A DNA stretch of 64,000 nucleotides, from assembly GCF_026914185.1 (NCBI RefSeq), contig NC_070558.1, forward strand, positions 3,100,001-3,164,000, given 5' to 3'. This stretch comes from Puccinia triticina. Taxonomy: Eukaryota; Basidiomycota; Pucciniomycetes; Pucciniales; Pucciniaceae. The notes beneath the pieces are model-generated. The model did no database searches and had not been told where the DNA came from. It was given only the letters and a program-made list of their open reading frames with translations. The position numbers were made by a program, and so were the translations under genes. This document shows positions 1-10,917 of the stretch, piece by piece; the first letter of the stretch is position 1; each line of letters begins with the position of its first letter.

Positions 1-75
1 ATATACTAGCAGGCTGACAAGTACATACTTCCCTCAATGACCGGGTCTGAGTGGACACCCCCTTGATGACCGGCA
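1..75. repeat. GATGACCGG-type repeat fragment
   Basis: Two short units carrying the ATGACCGG motif lie here, separated by a GAGTGGACACC-like spacer. The same ATGACCGG / CCGGTCAT wording recurs around 2200-2280, 20600-21230 and 55590-55990, so this is probably the edge of a mobile element carrying that minisatellite. The left end is cut by the window. Confidence 0.45.
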
Positions 76-107
76 ATTTGTGCCACATGCACACAGGTGC
101 TGGCCGG

Positions 108-287
108 TGTAAGACTCAAAAGTGGTAATGAAACCCTTTTTCTGAATGGTGAAGGGTATGATGGAGTTGCAAGCTCTGCCCTTCTGTTATCAGTCAACAA
201 GACCCACCAAGCTCAGCTTGGCAAGTTTTATTAAGTGATAGGTCTGGTCTGTTCCAGATGAAATCTGTTTGACCGGCAACGTGTAAG
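108..287. repeat. 180-bp direct repeat, copy A (LTR-like)
   Basis: This 180-bp block starts TGTAAGACTC and recurs at 1219-1398 with about four substitutions, 1,111 bp apart, in the same orientation. Both copies run on into a short array of GTTATAAGGGTTG units (about 305-350 and 1405-1465). TG start, direct orientation and close identity suggest a pair of LTRs or a terminal-repeat element without coding capacity. Target duplications were not identified. Confidence 0.6.
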
Positions 288-1218
288 TGTTTTAATTACT
301 TTGTTATAAGGGTTGAATTGTTGTTATAAGGGTTGATTTATTGTTATAAATCCCGTAACCGGTTGGTTGTTGTCTTGGGGTATTATTTCTTGGAGGGTTA
401 TTTTGAGTTTCATCTGAATCTGACATTTCTTCTTCAGCAGGATCTCTGAAGTGATTTTCTGGACCCTTTCCTTTGTCTTTCCTCGGTGGTGGTGGTGGAT
501 TGTTCGTGGCATCGCTTGGCCAAAGTAATCCTGAAGTTCCTGCCAATGGTCTGTTCCTTAAAGGGGTACTTGAAGCAAATCCTTCTCCCATTTCTAATGT
601 ACTGAAGGGTAAACTCATGTTGATTCTTGTTGAATCCTAGTTTCCTTAATATGACAATTGTTTGTTAACTGTTACTGTGCTCTGAAAAAGAAACAATAAT
701 ATATGGTCTCTGGTTTCTTTACCAGGGCAAATTGGGGGTTTCTTTCTAATATCTAAAATAACTTTACCGTCCTGGGAAACTTCTTCTAACAGTATCTGCT
801 TATCCAAATTCTTCAGGTCTTACTCTTGCCCTTCTTGAGGTCTTATAAGCAGCTGCTTCCTTCAAATGATTCCGGAGCTCTCTTCTACCAGGTTCCTAGT
901 TATCCAAATTCTTCAGGTCTTACTCTTGCCCTTCTTAAGGTTTTATAACTGGCTGATTTCTTCAAGAGTCTCTTTTCAGATCCGGTGGTTACACGTTTTC
1001 TTTTCAGAGGTTCGTAATCAGTTCCTTGGATGGTTCCTAATTAATTGGCTAGTTGTCAACAGAATAACTGAATATGCCGCTGAGTGTTATAGATTTGTTT
1101 GACAAATTTGATTCCTATTGCCGCTTGAGGTTGAGATCCGTAGACAATGGTTTCTGGTTTTCTTTGGTTGAAACGTTGTCAATCAAACAAGATTACCCAA
1201 TCACGTTGGGGACTCCCT
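288..1218. other. Non-coding spacer between the 180-bp repeats
   Basis: No convincing coding sequence. It is pyrimidine-rich, with an imperfect internal duplication (the phrase ATCCAAATTCTTCAGGTCTT occurs near 803 and near 901). It is probably the interior of a non-autonomous LTR-like element bounded by the repeats at 108 and 1219. Confidence 0.4.
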
Positions 1219-1398
1219 TGTAAGACTCAAAATTGGTAATGAAACCCTTTTGCTGAATGGTGAAGGGTATGGTGGAGTTGCAAGCTCTGCTCTTCTGTTA
1301 TCAGTCAACAAGACCCACCAAGCTCAGCTTGGCAAGTTTTATTAAGTGATAGGTCTGGTCTGTTCCAGATGAAATCTGTTTGACCGGCAACGTGTAAG
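1219..1398. repeat. 180-bp direct repeat, copy B (LTR-like)
   Basis: Second copy of the 108-287 block, followed by tandem GTTATAAGGGTTG units. See copy A for the interpretation. Confidence 0.6.
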
Positions 1399-2760
1399 GA
1401 TTTTAATTGTTATAAGGGTTGAATTACTTTGTTATAAGGGTTGATTTGTTGTTATAAGGGTTTTAGGATTTGAGTGTGGATGAGTGTTGGGTGACTTGTG
1501 AGTTCTGGGTGAGAAACTGGGGAGCAGACCACTGGGGGTGGAGAGAGCTCCTTTTCTAGACAAAAGTGGAGCCCCAAAGGGGCTTGTGGGTTAGGGTTTC
1601 AGCTAATCTAGACAACAGGGTGAGAGATTTTAGCTGGTGGGAGTAGATACAAATGATGTCATAACCCCTCAGGGGCGCATGAATGGTGTCAGAATATACA
1701 ACAGAACATTCTAAACATGCCAGGGGTGCATACATGATGTCAGAATATACAAAAGAACATTCTAACGCATGCATGAGGCGACAGTAGACTGCATGAGCTG
1801 TCATACAGGGGGAATCAGTGTATACACAAAGTCTGAGGCTGCAGAAACAGTGTAAATGATGTCATACTATGTATATAAAGGAGTGTATGTAGTTAATATG
1901 TAATGAGTGTAGCCTGACAGGGAGATGTATGTTTGTATCCTGTGATGTGTATAAGTGTACTACTGTAAAACTTGGGTTGAGGCCGGTGACAGCTGGGTTA
2001 CTGGGGCTGGCCGTGTGATAGGTGTCCATGAGGGGTAACTTCCACACTAGAGGGGGTCCAGGGGTACTTCCAGTGGTGACTAGGGGTGGAATTGGCCGTA
2101 GAATCCATTTCTGGGGTCCATTTGATGGTATCTTGAGGCCTAGGATGAGTAATTATGTGGCATAGAAAAACTTTTTATTTTTCCACTTTTCCGTCTACCA
2201 CACCGGTCATTGGGGGAGTGTGTAAATCCGCTCAATGGCCTGTGCCGGCCATCGGCACGGCGGCTGGGGGATAGCCGGGCCCGGAGCTGCTGCCCCTCGA
2301 ACTTTCTTTTCAAGGGGCTGGGTACCCGACCACTGAAGCCTTAGCGGTGAAAAGTCCCCGGGGTGGGCTATCGGGGTAGCGGGTGCCTTTTTTTGGATTA
2401 ATATTATGACTTTTTTTTACATGAAAAGGACACCTCCAAAAAATCTAATATTTTTTGGAGAGGGCAGTTAAGACCCCCTCTTTTGATCCATCAAAAAATT
2501 TTTGGGAAAAATCCCCTCCTTCTTTTGGGGGAAGTCACTGTGCGCGAAGTATTTCTCCGCTTGCGCGCACAGTGGGATCGACGTCGGGGGATGGTCAATT
2601 CTGTGCGCGAAGAGTTTTTTGCTGCTGCGCGAAGTAGGTCCGAAAAAATAAGAAGACTAAGAGTTAATTTTGTTGTATGAGAAATTTTGTCTATACTGGC
2701 TACATTTATTTTCCAATTAAACAGAGTCTAGTTTATCTAGGAGCAGGCAAAAGGCCGCTG
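1399..2760. other. LTR-like and repetitive non-coding DNA
   Basis: No gene seen. The stretch 1500-2110 is rich in TGATGTCAT-like words and ends in a GGCCGTAGAATCC motif (about 2094) that also closes the LTR-like sequences near 10480 and, in weaker form, 12875. Around 2200-2290 there is a GC-rich ATGACCGG/GGCCATCGG repeat. At 2540-2635 there are several GTGCGCGAAG words. Confidence 0.4.
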
Positions 2761-2764
2761 TCTA

Positions 2765-3694
2765 CTAGTAAGGTTTGAGATGAAATAGACAAGAAAAGAG
2801 TGATGCTTGTTTTCCTGGTTGATGAGTTTGGTCTACATCAATGCAGCATCCATTAGCCTTGTTATTTTTTCCAATTGTAGGCCTTTGTTCCTTACTTGGA
2901 GAGAACATTTGGCTCTTTTCAATCCAGCTTCTTAGGCCTAAGCAAAATGGGGTGTCAAGGAGTAAACCTCCGTCAAAGTCTTGGATCATTAGGTAGGGCC
3001 ATTGCGGCATGGCCGTTGGGATTTGGCAATACGCCTTTTCCCAGTCAAAGACCGCCAGATGGAAACTGGTTTTTTTATTTTGAAAGAAACAAGCTACGAT
3101 GTTAAAGTCGTCCCAGGTCATCTCGAAGTCTTTTGCTTCCACAAAGGAGTTAACCAAAGGGATACACGGGTTGTTGCGCGGGAAGCTTAGGTCGTTGATT
3201 GGCCTGGTGGAACCGTCCCCGTTGACCACAGCCCCTAGGGGGTTTGTCCTGAAGAAGGGGAACTTGGATGCCACTTCGAGATGTGTGAAAGGTCCAAACA
3301 TTTGTCCCGCCGCTAGTTCTTTCTGGATCAATTTCTCAATCTTGTCCTTTGCCTGAAGGGCTGAGGAATGATTAGGTGGGGTGTAGTGGCTCATCCCGGC
3401 GATTGTGTGGTCAGGGATTCCTTGATGGAAACCGGCTTTAAAGCCGTGAAGTACGTCTGCAAAAGTTTGGTCAAGACCCGCCTTTCTAAGCGCAGCTTCC
3501 CATTCTGGGATGTTCATTTCACACCGGACTTCCTTCGGCCAGTTCACTAGTGCTGCCTTGGCCAGCTTGTCTTTGCTCACAATTGGAATTCTCACAGGTT
3601 GCGCATTGTCACGAGTTGGCATGGTACTGCAAGGACTGCATCTCACAAATTCATTTTTTTTTTTTTTTTGGAAAATTGTAAACAGAAAAAACAA
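2765..3694 (-). pseudogene. DIRS-like reverse transcriptase, broken copy
   Basis: The open frame reads as the RT of a DIRS-type (tyrosine-recombinase) retroelement, not as copia or gypsy. Seen in order: GPFTHLEV, a PLGAV...GDGSTRPINDLS block typical of this RT group, VNSFV, then FDWEKAYCQIP and QWPYLMIQDFDGGLLLDT. The expected glycine-rich block after LLLDT is replaced by unrelated residues, so the frame is broken there and the RNase H and recombinase domains are missing. A plausible start is the ATG near 3621. Upstream on the same strand lies an ORF1-like sequence (3857-4399), in the order expected for DIRS elements. A T-tract at about 3654-3670 separates them. Confidence 0.65.
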
Positions 3695-3856
3695 CTAAGT
3701 TTCGCTACGCGCAAAGAGCTTCTGGGGGTGCAATTTTTGTGGGGAACAAATTGGGGTAACTCTGGGGGGTTGTGACATGACAAGTCTAAGGTGTCCTTGG
3801 GTGAGGCGGGAGCCAGTACTAGGAGGGTACTTTAGAGGGGGAGGGAAACTCTAAAC

Positions 3857-4399
3857 TCAAGCAGGCAACCTACTGGGCTTCACACCTTGGCTGCCCTTCT
3901 TGTGGTTAGAGCCTTCGGTGCCGTTGTTGTTGGATGCTCCGCGGTCTCGGTTGGATGAGTTCCCGGATCTTTTGTCAACGTATTTGGGTTCGAAATTCGA
4001 GCCCTTGTAGCCCGACTTCCTGTTGTGGCACTCTTGACCGCCGCCTCCGCCGGAGCCTGGGTTAGGGCCTGCCAAGTAGGATTTTGCTCCGGGCCTGCCG
4101 GCCGTTGGCGCCCCTGTGAGGGGGTCCCAAGTGGCCCTTGGGCCGTCCTTGGCGTACGGGTTGTCAGTGAATCCCAATTTGTCAAACTTCCGGCATTGGG
4201 CGTAACAGATAGCCGCGATGTCTTCTTGTAAAACCGAGATGTCCGGGATTGACTCAACACCGCCAACGCTGACTCTGTGGGAGAAGGTGTTGGATCGCAC
4301 CTGGGTTGGGGAGGTGGTTTTGGTTAGTGTTTGTAAAAGTTTTTTTTTTTTTTTTTTGTAGATGTGCAGCAACATCATCTGGTATAACAATGAGCACAT
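3857..4399 (-). pseudogene. DIRS-like ORF1 (Gag-like) remnant
   Basis: A low-complexity protein rich in Gly, Asn, Arg and Lys, with a more ordered part around ICYAQCRKFDKLGF followed by NPYAKDGPRATWDPLTGAP. I associate it with the DIRS-type RT just downstream because of its position and strand; the domain match is from general familiarity with rust elements, not a search. It is preceded at 4341-4357 by a T-tract (poly-A on the minus strand). The true start is not clear. Confidence 0.45.
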
Positions 4400-4639
4400 C
4401 TTTCTTGAGCCTATAGTTTCTCTCTTCAGATTTGTTTGGGACTGGACTGCTGATCAATTGGTTCTCCAGCACTTTGAGTGCAATTTGTGCAGTTTGCCTT
4501 TTCCTATGCAATAGATTATAAATGAATGGGATGAGGCATGAGCTCTCATCTTGATCAGCTCAACATTCAGAAACCCAGCCGCTTACCTTTTTTGCTTGCT
4601 GTTGGATTTTGCCTTATGGCGCAGAATCTCTTAAGAGAA

Positions 4640-5441
4640 AAGACCCAGGTGAGTTGAATGTGAAGAGGCAGTCAGATATTGCATTGCCAGAGTGTGGAGG
4701 TGGGAGAGGCCGGAAACTTATGATTCACTTGCTGAGTTCCCAGTTCTTTGTGATTTAGTGGGCAGTTATGACCATGTAACCGGTCAAATCCAAGGCAGTC
4801 CACATGTTGGTTGTTAGAGAGATCATGCTTGACTTGGCCATCTTAGCCATTTCGATGTTCTTCATGCTGCTGTGGATACTGAGGCAATTGCTTTGGACGG
4901 CCTTGCAACGGGGTATCATGAAGTTAGGCTGAGCTGATTCCATGAACTCGCAGAATCCAATATGATTGGCCATTGCAAACAGATACTCGTGCTTGATTAT
5001 AGCTTTAGAAAATTTTTCTTGAGTTTTTTCTTGAGAAAAAATCCAGACCCGTTTGCTAGGCATTTGGGAGCTGGTGAAGCTGAGGAGACCTTGCCTTGGT
5101 TGAACAACTGCCCCATTTTCCGCAGCACACCGTTCCAAGTGCCTTTGTAGATGGTTCATTCCTGCGGACAATTGAGCTGAGAGTTTGATGTGGCAGTAAT
5201 TGCATTCAGCCTTTGATACACCACCTGTTTAAGAACAAGAGGGGGTGTATAAAAGGTTAGTCTCAAATAATAAATCTTGACACTGATATGATTGGAGGGG
5301 AAAAGATACATGGTAAATCTAAAATTACCTTCAGTGACCTTCTCAAAGTGGGCCCACACCTTGCTGGTGAGCTTGCACTTCTTCAGAAAGCTTCCTTTGG
5401 CTTCTTGGGATTCACTCTGACTGTTGGGGGGAGGTGGGCCG
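4640..5441 (-). pseudogene. hAT transposase N-terminal part, dead copy
   Basis: The minus strand encodes a BED-type zinc finger split by an intron: SKVWAHFEKV, then (after an intron of about 90 nt, donor near 5327, acceptor near 5240) a CNYC pair and an HLQRH pair. After it come the conserved hAT blocks, including TNMWTALDLTGYMVITAH. In the same frame two stop codons follow (at 4755-4757 and about 4725-4727), yet the frame continues with the recognisable block FRPLPPPHSG, so these are nonsense mutations in a once longer protein. The 5' side ends where the Copia-1 LTR begins, so Copia-1 probably inserted into this gene. The catalytic RNase-H-fold region is not present. Confidence 0.75.
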
Positions 5442-5574
5442 TGTTGGTACATGTAGGTACATGTACAAGATCCTCGACTACGTGGCATGTCACATACTGT
5501 TATAGTTGTTGTATATAGTTCATTCCACTCTCTTGTAATGAACTCTATTGATTCCCGGAGCTCTCCATCCAACA
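5442..5574 (+). repeat. Inferred 5' LTR of Copia-1 (133 bp)
   Basis: No second copy exists in the window, so this is inferred. It begins TGTTGG, ends in CA directly before a GGTTATGAGCC primer-binding site, and its length equals the Copia-3 LTR (132-133 bp). Six bases in is a perfect inverted repeat (GTACATGTA, two bases, TACATGTAC at 5447-5466), matching the palindrome-near-the-start design of the other two LTRs. Confidence 0.55.
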
Positions 5575-5585
5575 GGTTATGAGCC
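5575..5585 (+). other. Primer-binding site of Copia-1 (half-tRNA iMet type)
   Basis: GGTTATGAGCC is the complement of the initiator tRNA-Met anticodon region. The same motif directly follows the LTRs of Copia-2 and Copia-3. Confidence 0.6.
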
Positions 5586-6219
5586 TCTCGCTGGAGTAGC
5601 TCAAAAAAATCACATTTTATATCCATCTGTAGCCAGCATCAAGACAAGTTTCCCACAGTAGTTTCATACCGGAACAAGCACCGTAGTCATCCTTGACGAG
5701 CCAAAGTAGTCTGCCGGCGAGCCCATACAATCAAAAGATTCCCATTTTCCATCTCCTGCGACTTCTATCGTTTTCCTTCCCTCTCCTCCTCTTCTTAAAT
5801 AAAAACAAATATAATAAACAAAAAAAATCTCTCTTTTCTCTTTTCTCTCTCCTGATTATCCGACCAAATTTGACCTCATGAAAATAGCTCCCTGTAGATC
5901 CCAGTCTTGTCCGGATACCCTTGTGGGTGAATTCTGAAGTTTACTATCTCTGAGGCGAGCTCGTGGTGAATATCCTGCAGATATTTGCATTGGACTGATC
6001 ATCCATAGCTACGACGCCGCTGACGAGATAATAAATTAGGTTGAAACCATAGTGAGGCGGTCTCAACAAGTCGGGTTTGGTTCTGTTTGACCTTGGAACG
6101 CCTACGCCAACTGTGGACAACATTCCCTTTTTTTCTTTCTTTATATTCTTGACTCAACTCTACCCCACCCCACATCTTGCACTCATTGACTTCTCAACCC
6201 AAAACTCAACTTACTCTCC
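5586..6219. other. Copia-1 leader region
   Basis: No gene. This is the stretch between the inferred primer-binding site and the first plausible Gag ATG (about 6220), with pyrimidine-rich and T-rich runs near 5745-5860 and 6130-6150. Confidence 0.4.
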
Positions 6220-7284
6220 ATGTCTGACAACAAACCCCCATCTGGATGTTTGCAGCCAAGACCTTGACTCGGCGCAATATGCGGTCTATGCACAATAGAC
6301 CAAGTAACTCCTAAGAACCCGACCATCAGGAGTGTCCTTGGACCACAACTCTTGTCAAACAATTTCTTCACCAGGAGATTAAGCCGCGTGCCATTGAACA
6401 ACTCTCACGATGAAGGTCCGTCCATTCCAACCAAAGAGGAAGGAAAAGGGCCCGACATCTCTGACAATATGTCGGAAGAGACCACCTTCCGACCCCGCCT
6501 GACCGGCTGTGTCCTTGGCTCCTCATCAACCAACTGGCGCCGCACGGAGCCGGCTCCACATCTCAACAACCCCCCACAACCACAACCCGCAGTCCCGCAA
6601 CAACCACAACCTGGGCAGGTCGAAATCTCAAGCCTCATGGCTGAATTACGCTTCCAACGCGAACTGGAGCTTGCCCGGATCACAGAAGATTGCGCCCGAC
6701 AAGAAGAGGACCGAGCACGTCACATCGCAAATGAAACTCGCATGCAATGTCGCAGAGAACTCAATGAGGAGGCCAAGATCTCCACCATCATCAACGCAGT
6801 GATAAGCAAACTTGATGCTGATGACATTTTCAAACCCAATGGATCAAACGTTTGCTGCTGGGAAGAAGCCCTCCGCTTGACAGCTTTCAAACGCTTCCAT
6901 GACAAGGATTTCTTCATCCCGAAGGAGGATAGCTACATAGATCCATACTACGAGTCCATCACACGGGGTATTATACACTGGTCTGTGGGTATTATACACT
7001 TGTCCAACTTTGACAAGACACCCTACATCCGCCCAATACAACCAGACGCAACACAGACCCCTTTTCCGCCCAAAGCACCAGCCAGATCTTTAAATGACCA
7101 TCCCTCAGCAACAAAAAACCGCCGCTCCAATCCACAAGTCAACAACACCAAGCAAGTGGACACGCAAATGATCAATCCAGATCTCTTTGCTGAAGATGCC
7201 GTTGAGACATATGTCTTTGAAGGAGAAAACCTATCTGCTGAGCCTACTCTTGACCGTTTTGACCTCAACAAGTTCAAAGTCTGA
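6220..7284 (+). pseudogene. Copia-1 Gag remnant
   Basis: The frame open at 6352-7284 begins without its own ATG. A likely start is the ATG at about 6220 (MSDNKPPSG), which runs into a stop and is linked by a frameshift. The protein has an acidic, Pro-rich N-terminus, a charged helix around residues 100-150 of the open part, and a block starting IFKPNGSN, the copia Gag region that precedes the zinc knuckle. No CCHC knuckle is visible, so a deletion has removed it. A short internal duplication (GGTATTATACACT twice, about 6966-7000) also disrupts it. Confidence 0.55.
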
Positions 7285-7295
7285 AGCAACGGTCA

Positions 7296-8486
7296 AGAAG
7301 CTATCTGGGACTCTGGCGCGTCAGATAACGTGACCGGCATAGGTATGCCTTACATGATTTTGAAGAACTAGCAAACCCAATAGCTGTCAGAGTTGCAACT
7401 GACGGGCCTTGTAACTACATTACAGGTACGGGTACGCTGAAATTTTGTGGGACAAACTCAATGATTATCGCTGTTAAGAAGGTGTTTTTCTGTGAGCAAG
7501 CTAGATCTACACTTATGTCTGTGGCTGCTTTCAAGAATTTTAATGCACAATTTCAGGTCTATGACAACTTCGGTACAATTGATTTAATCAGCCCATCTGA
7601 GAAGTTACTTCTCCAGAGCACCTTTGACCCTCAAACAAAGACCAGGCCCCTTCCGTGTCCACTCCGCAACCCATCTTACACCAATTTGTTACCTCCTCCA
7701 AGTTGTATTGATATGTACAACAATAATGTGGAAATGAATTTGGTATTCAAATCGCCAAACTTCATTGAAAGTAGCCAATTCACTTGGCACCCTGAGGACC
7801 TGAGCGCAGATGAAAAGACTCTGCTTTTCTGGCACCGTCTTTTTGGTCACGCAAGCCTGCGTAAAATTAGGTGTTTAGTAAAGCTATGGCTAGGATACAG
7901 ACTACCTGAGACTATGCCTACAGGATCAATCAAGTGTCCTGTCTGCTCAATCTGCAAAGCAACAAGAACATCTATCCTTGGTCCCACCAATTGTTGCTCA
8001 GAGAAAATTTCTGTTGTGTGTGTCGATTTGATGGGACCATTTGACCCACCAACAATGAGTGGAGGTAGGTACACCTTGACAATAAGGGACATCTACACGT
8101 CTTACAGTGAGGTGAAAATACTGAAAGCAAAGTCTGATGCGGCAAAAGTACTGATGCAAGATGGGAGACACAAACTAATGGGAAAGTGAAGATCCTTTGG
8201 TCAGACAAAGGAGGTGAGTTTGATTCAAAGGCTTTCGCTGAATTCTTGGCAACAGAAGGAATCATTGCGGAAAGGTCCCTACCACATCACCACTTCCAAA
8301 ACGGGGCAGCAGAACGTTATAACCGGACGGTAGCCAATGTGGGCCGGAGCGTCCTCTACAACAGCACCCTTGGAAAGGAGTTCTGGGGGTATGCATTCAT
8401 ATGAGCTGCGTGGACACTGAACCGTATCCCAAACAAGACTACAAAGGATTTGACGCCGTATGAGTGTTTCTTTGGCAACAAGCCAC
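7296..8486 (+). pseudogene. Copia-1 protease and integrase, frameshifted
   Basis: Aspartic protease motif WDSGAS at about 7308-7325, then a frameshift near 7330-7340, after which protease sequence continues (ATDGPCNYITG). Next comes the GAG-pre-integrase zinc region (FWHRLFGHASLR and CPVCSICK) and the integrase core: first Asp in CVDLMGPF, second in WSDKGGEF, and Glu in AAERYNRT. There is a frameshift near 8190 and a nonsense codon at about 8402 (TGA within the YAFI-AAWTLNRIP block). It is interrupted at 8486 by a MITE. Confidence 0.75.
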
Positions 8487-8700
8487 ACCAGGGAAAAATT
8501 GAGGTCACCTGAGGGCATGTGATGTGAAGAAGACTCTTGTTCAGTCTCCAATCATACTCCAAAACCCATTGAGTGGGACTCCCCAATGACCACAAAGGGG
8601 CCATTGTTTTGATAGTGGAGTCTTGCCACAGTAGCTCAGGTGTCTGAACATGTTTTACTCAATGTCACCTGCCACCAGCTGTCATCACATTTTCCCTGGT
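8487..8700. mobile_element. 214-bp MITE inside Copia-1 pol
   Basis: Perfect 11-bp terminal inverted repeats, ACCAGGGAAAA and TTTTCCCTGGT, flanked by a GCCAC duplication (8482-8486 and 8701-8705). Removing the element plus one duplication restores the copia reading across the junction (GNKP then QLDCTCVFGSKAY), which confirms the boundaries. No coding capacity. The superfamily is not certain: the ends resemble hAT, but the duplication is 5 bp rather than 8. Confidence 0.85.
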
Positions 8701-9545
8701 GCCACAGCTCGATTGCACATGTGTCTTTGGCTCCAAGGCTTACATCTTAGTTGCCCCGGAGAAGCGCAAAAAACTGGATGATTGGGTGGTCAAAGGCGTT
8801 GTTGTTGGACACCTTGAAGAGTCCAAAGGTCGGACCTTTTGGATTCAATCAACAAAAAAGCTAATCTCGTCTGCCTGGGCAGATTTTGGAAGCAACTGTT
8901 TACCCACTGCTCACGTTACACCAGAAGCACAGGCACTTGAGATAGGGAGCTTTACGGACAAAGAGGCCGTGATTGAACAAGAGAAGAACGTTGACCGGAC
9001 ATTGTCAAATACTGCAACAAAAGATGATGGTGTACCCTGCACGTTCAAACAAGCAATGCGATTTCCTGAGGCTAAAGAATGGAAGACCGCCATTGACACC
9101 AAACTAGAAAACCTACGCCACAAATCTGTCTGGAAAGTTTGGCGTCTACCGGGCAAACACCGTCCCCTAGGAGCAAGATGGGTGTTTTCCAAGAAAGAAA
9201 ACCCTGATGGCTCGATCAAATACAAGGCTAGATATGTTGCAAAGGGGTTCAACCAGAAAGAGGGAACTGACTACGCCCACACCTTTGCTCCTACGGCAAA
9301 TTTCACCTCAATGAGAATTCTACTCACAATTGGCCTGTCGACAGTTTTGATTTTGTTACAGCGTACCTCAACGCACCAATTGACGAAGAGGTATGGGTAC
9401 AAGCACCGGAAGGCCTGAATGTGAAAGACGGGGAGGCTTGCCTACTTGAGAAGGCGCTTTACGGGACCAAAGAAGCTGCACGGTGCTGGTGAAAACATCT
9501 CAGCACAACACTTTCTTCGCTAGGCTATGAATCCAGTTACTACAA
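8701..9545 (+). pseudogene. Copia-1 integrase C-terminus and RT, N-terminal half
   Basis: Reads CVFGSKAYILVAPEKRKKL (end of integrase), a linker, then the copia RT: FKQAMRFPEAKEWKTAI, GARWVFSKKENPDG, ARYVAKGFNQKEGTDY, FAPTA. A small deletion plus frameshift near 9335 loses several residues, after which the next frame gives SFDFVTAYLNAPIDEEVW and ALYGTKEAARCW followed by a TGA in place of Trp (about 9490). The sequence is cut at 9545 by the 1-kb insertion. Confidence 0.8.
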
Positions 9546-10575
9546 TGTAAAGCTCAAAAGCGTTCCTGAGGACCTTTTGCTGAGTGCGGAAAGGGAAGAA
9601 TGAGGTTACCTCTGCCTTTCCTGGGTCACCAGACACTAAAACAAGCCCCCCAATCTACGATTGGAAGGTTTATGTAGTGATAGTGGAGGTGTATCAAAAG
9701 ATAGCCTACTTTGAGCAGGTGGCTTAAGGGTCATGGTAATGTAGCTGATGTGTAAGTGTTGTAATGAGGTTGTAATTTGTATGTAAGGGTGTAAAACCAC
9801 AATATAGAGTGGGGCTAATACTGTAGAGTGAGCAAGTATTGTACTGTTATGGGGTAAGCTGAGTGCAAGTAGTTTGCTGAGAGAAATTACAACTGGGGGG
9901 AGGAGAGCCTCCTTAAATAGAAAAGAGTGAGACATTTTAGCTCCAGGGGAACAAGAGAATGAGGGGTTTTAGCTGCCCTGAAAGCTACAATGAGGTATTT
10001 TGGCTGGTGGTTGACAGGTCACATGAGGTCATGATGTCATATGAGAGAATTTAGCTAGTGAGAAATAGGAGGTGAGGTATTTTAGCTGGCCTTGCCTGTC
10101 AACTGATGTCATCTGCAAGCTGCATGAGGGGTTTTTGCTATCTTGACACCTGCATGATGTCATCTGTCAACTGTCAGACTGCATAAGCCTGCATCAAGTG
10201 TGCATAACACTGCATGACACTGCATGACATGTGCATAGCACAATGAAATGAGTTCAGCTGATGAGGTAAAGTATATGTAAAGGTTTAGACAAGCTGTCAG
10301 GGTGGTCCATGTAACGGATTACATGTCCTGGGTAAGTGTGGTTCATGTAACGGATTACATGACCTGAGTATGGTGTTTGTGTGTGTGAAACTGAATGATG
10401 GTGTCTTGAAGGGGTTGTAACTTGTGATCCAGAGGGGTTTAAGGTGTTTTTTCCATGGTGTCCTGTGTAGTTTTGGCCGTAGAATCCAGTGGTGCCGCCA
10501 TATTGGTTGATTTGAGAGTGTACATATGAGAAAAAAGTAATTTTTGAAATGGGCTAGATGGGTAACCATAAAGCA
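9546..10575. mobile_element. ~1,030-bp LTR-like insertion in Copia-1 RT
   Basis: The copia RT is interrupted here and resumes downstream (SSYY, then NDLSVYTLSNK). The flanks TACTACAA (9538-9545) and TACCACAA (10576-10583) look like a duplication with one mismatch; the insert begins TG and ends CA. It has no coding region and is rich in TGATGTCAT, TTTAGCTG and GCATGACA words, ending with the GGCCGTAGAATCC motif shared with about 2094. It could be a solo LTR, although an 8-bp duplication would be long for one, so the class is unsettled. Confidence 0.6.
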
Positions 10576-10917
10576 TACCACAACGACTTGAGTGTCTACA
10601 CCCTCAGTAACAAGGTGGACCGGTCTATCATATGGGTCCATGTTGATGACGGCATAGTTACAGGATTGTCAGACACAGCACTTAAGAAACTCAAAGCCCA
10701 ACTGAAAGGAAGCCTTGAGATTAAATGGAACAAGGGTCTGACTAGCATGGTTGGTGTAAAGATCAAGAGAACGGCTGAAGAATTTGAACTATCCCAACCA
10801 AATCTGATCAATAAAGTTCTACGGGAACGTTGGGATGGAAAAACTACGCATGCCACGCCCCTTCCAGAGGGATTCAACAGCAACTTTGTTGACAACAAGC
10901 CAGGAGTCAATGCAACC
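10576..10917 (+). pseudogene. Copia-1 RT C-terminal piece
   Basis: Continues the RT with the catalytic IIWVHVDDG block, LEIKWNKGLTSMVGVKI and a LPEGFN block, as in Copia-2 and Copia-3. It breaks off where the other elements have a YLSIIG/YLSILG motif; from 10918 the sequence is a 144-bp repeat instead. RNase H is therefore missing. Confidence 0.8.

Larger units (their letters stand above)
5442..10917 (+). mobile_element. Copia-1, degraded Ty1/copia element (3' truncated)
   Basis: Inferred 5' LTR at 5442-5574, primer-binding site at 5575-5585, Gag from about 6220, then protease, integrase and RT in several frames up to 10917. It contains two later insertions (8487-8700 and 9546-10575), multiple frameshifts and nonsense codons. 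RNase H and the 3' LTR are missing; the pol sequence stops where a 144-bp repeat begins at 10918. It is the oldest of the three copia elements here. Confidence 0.75.
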
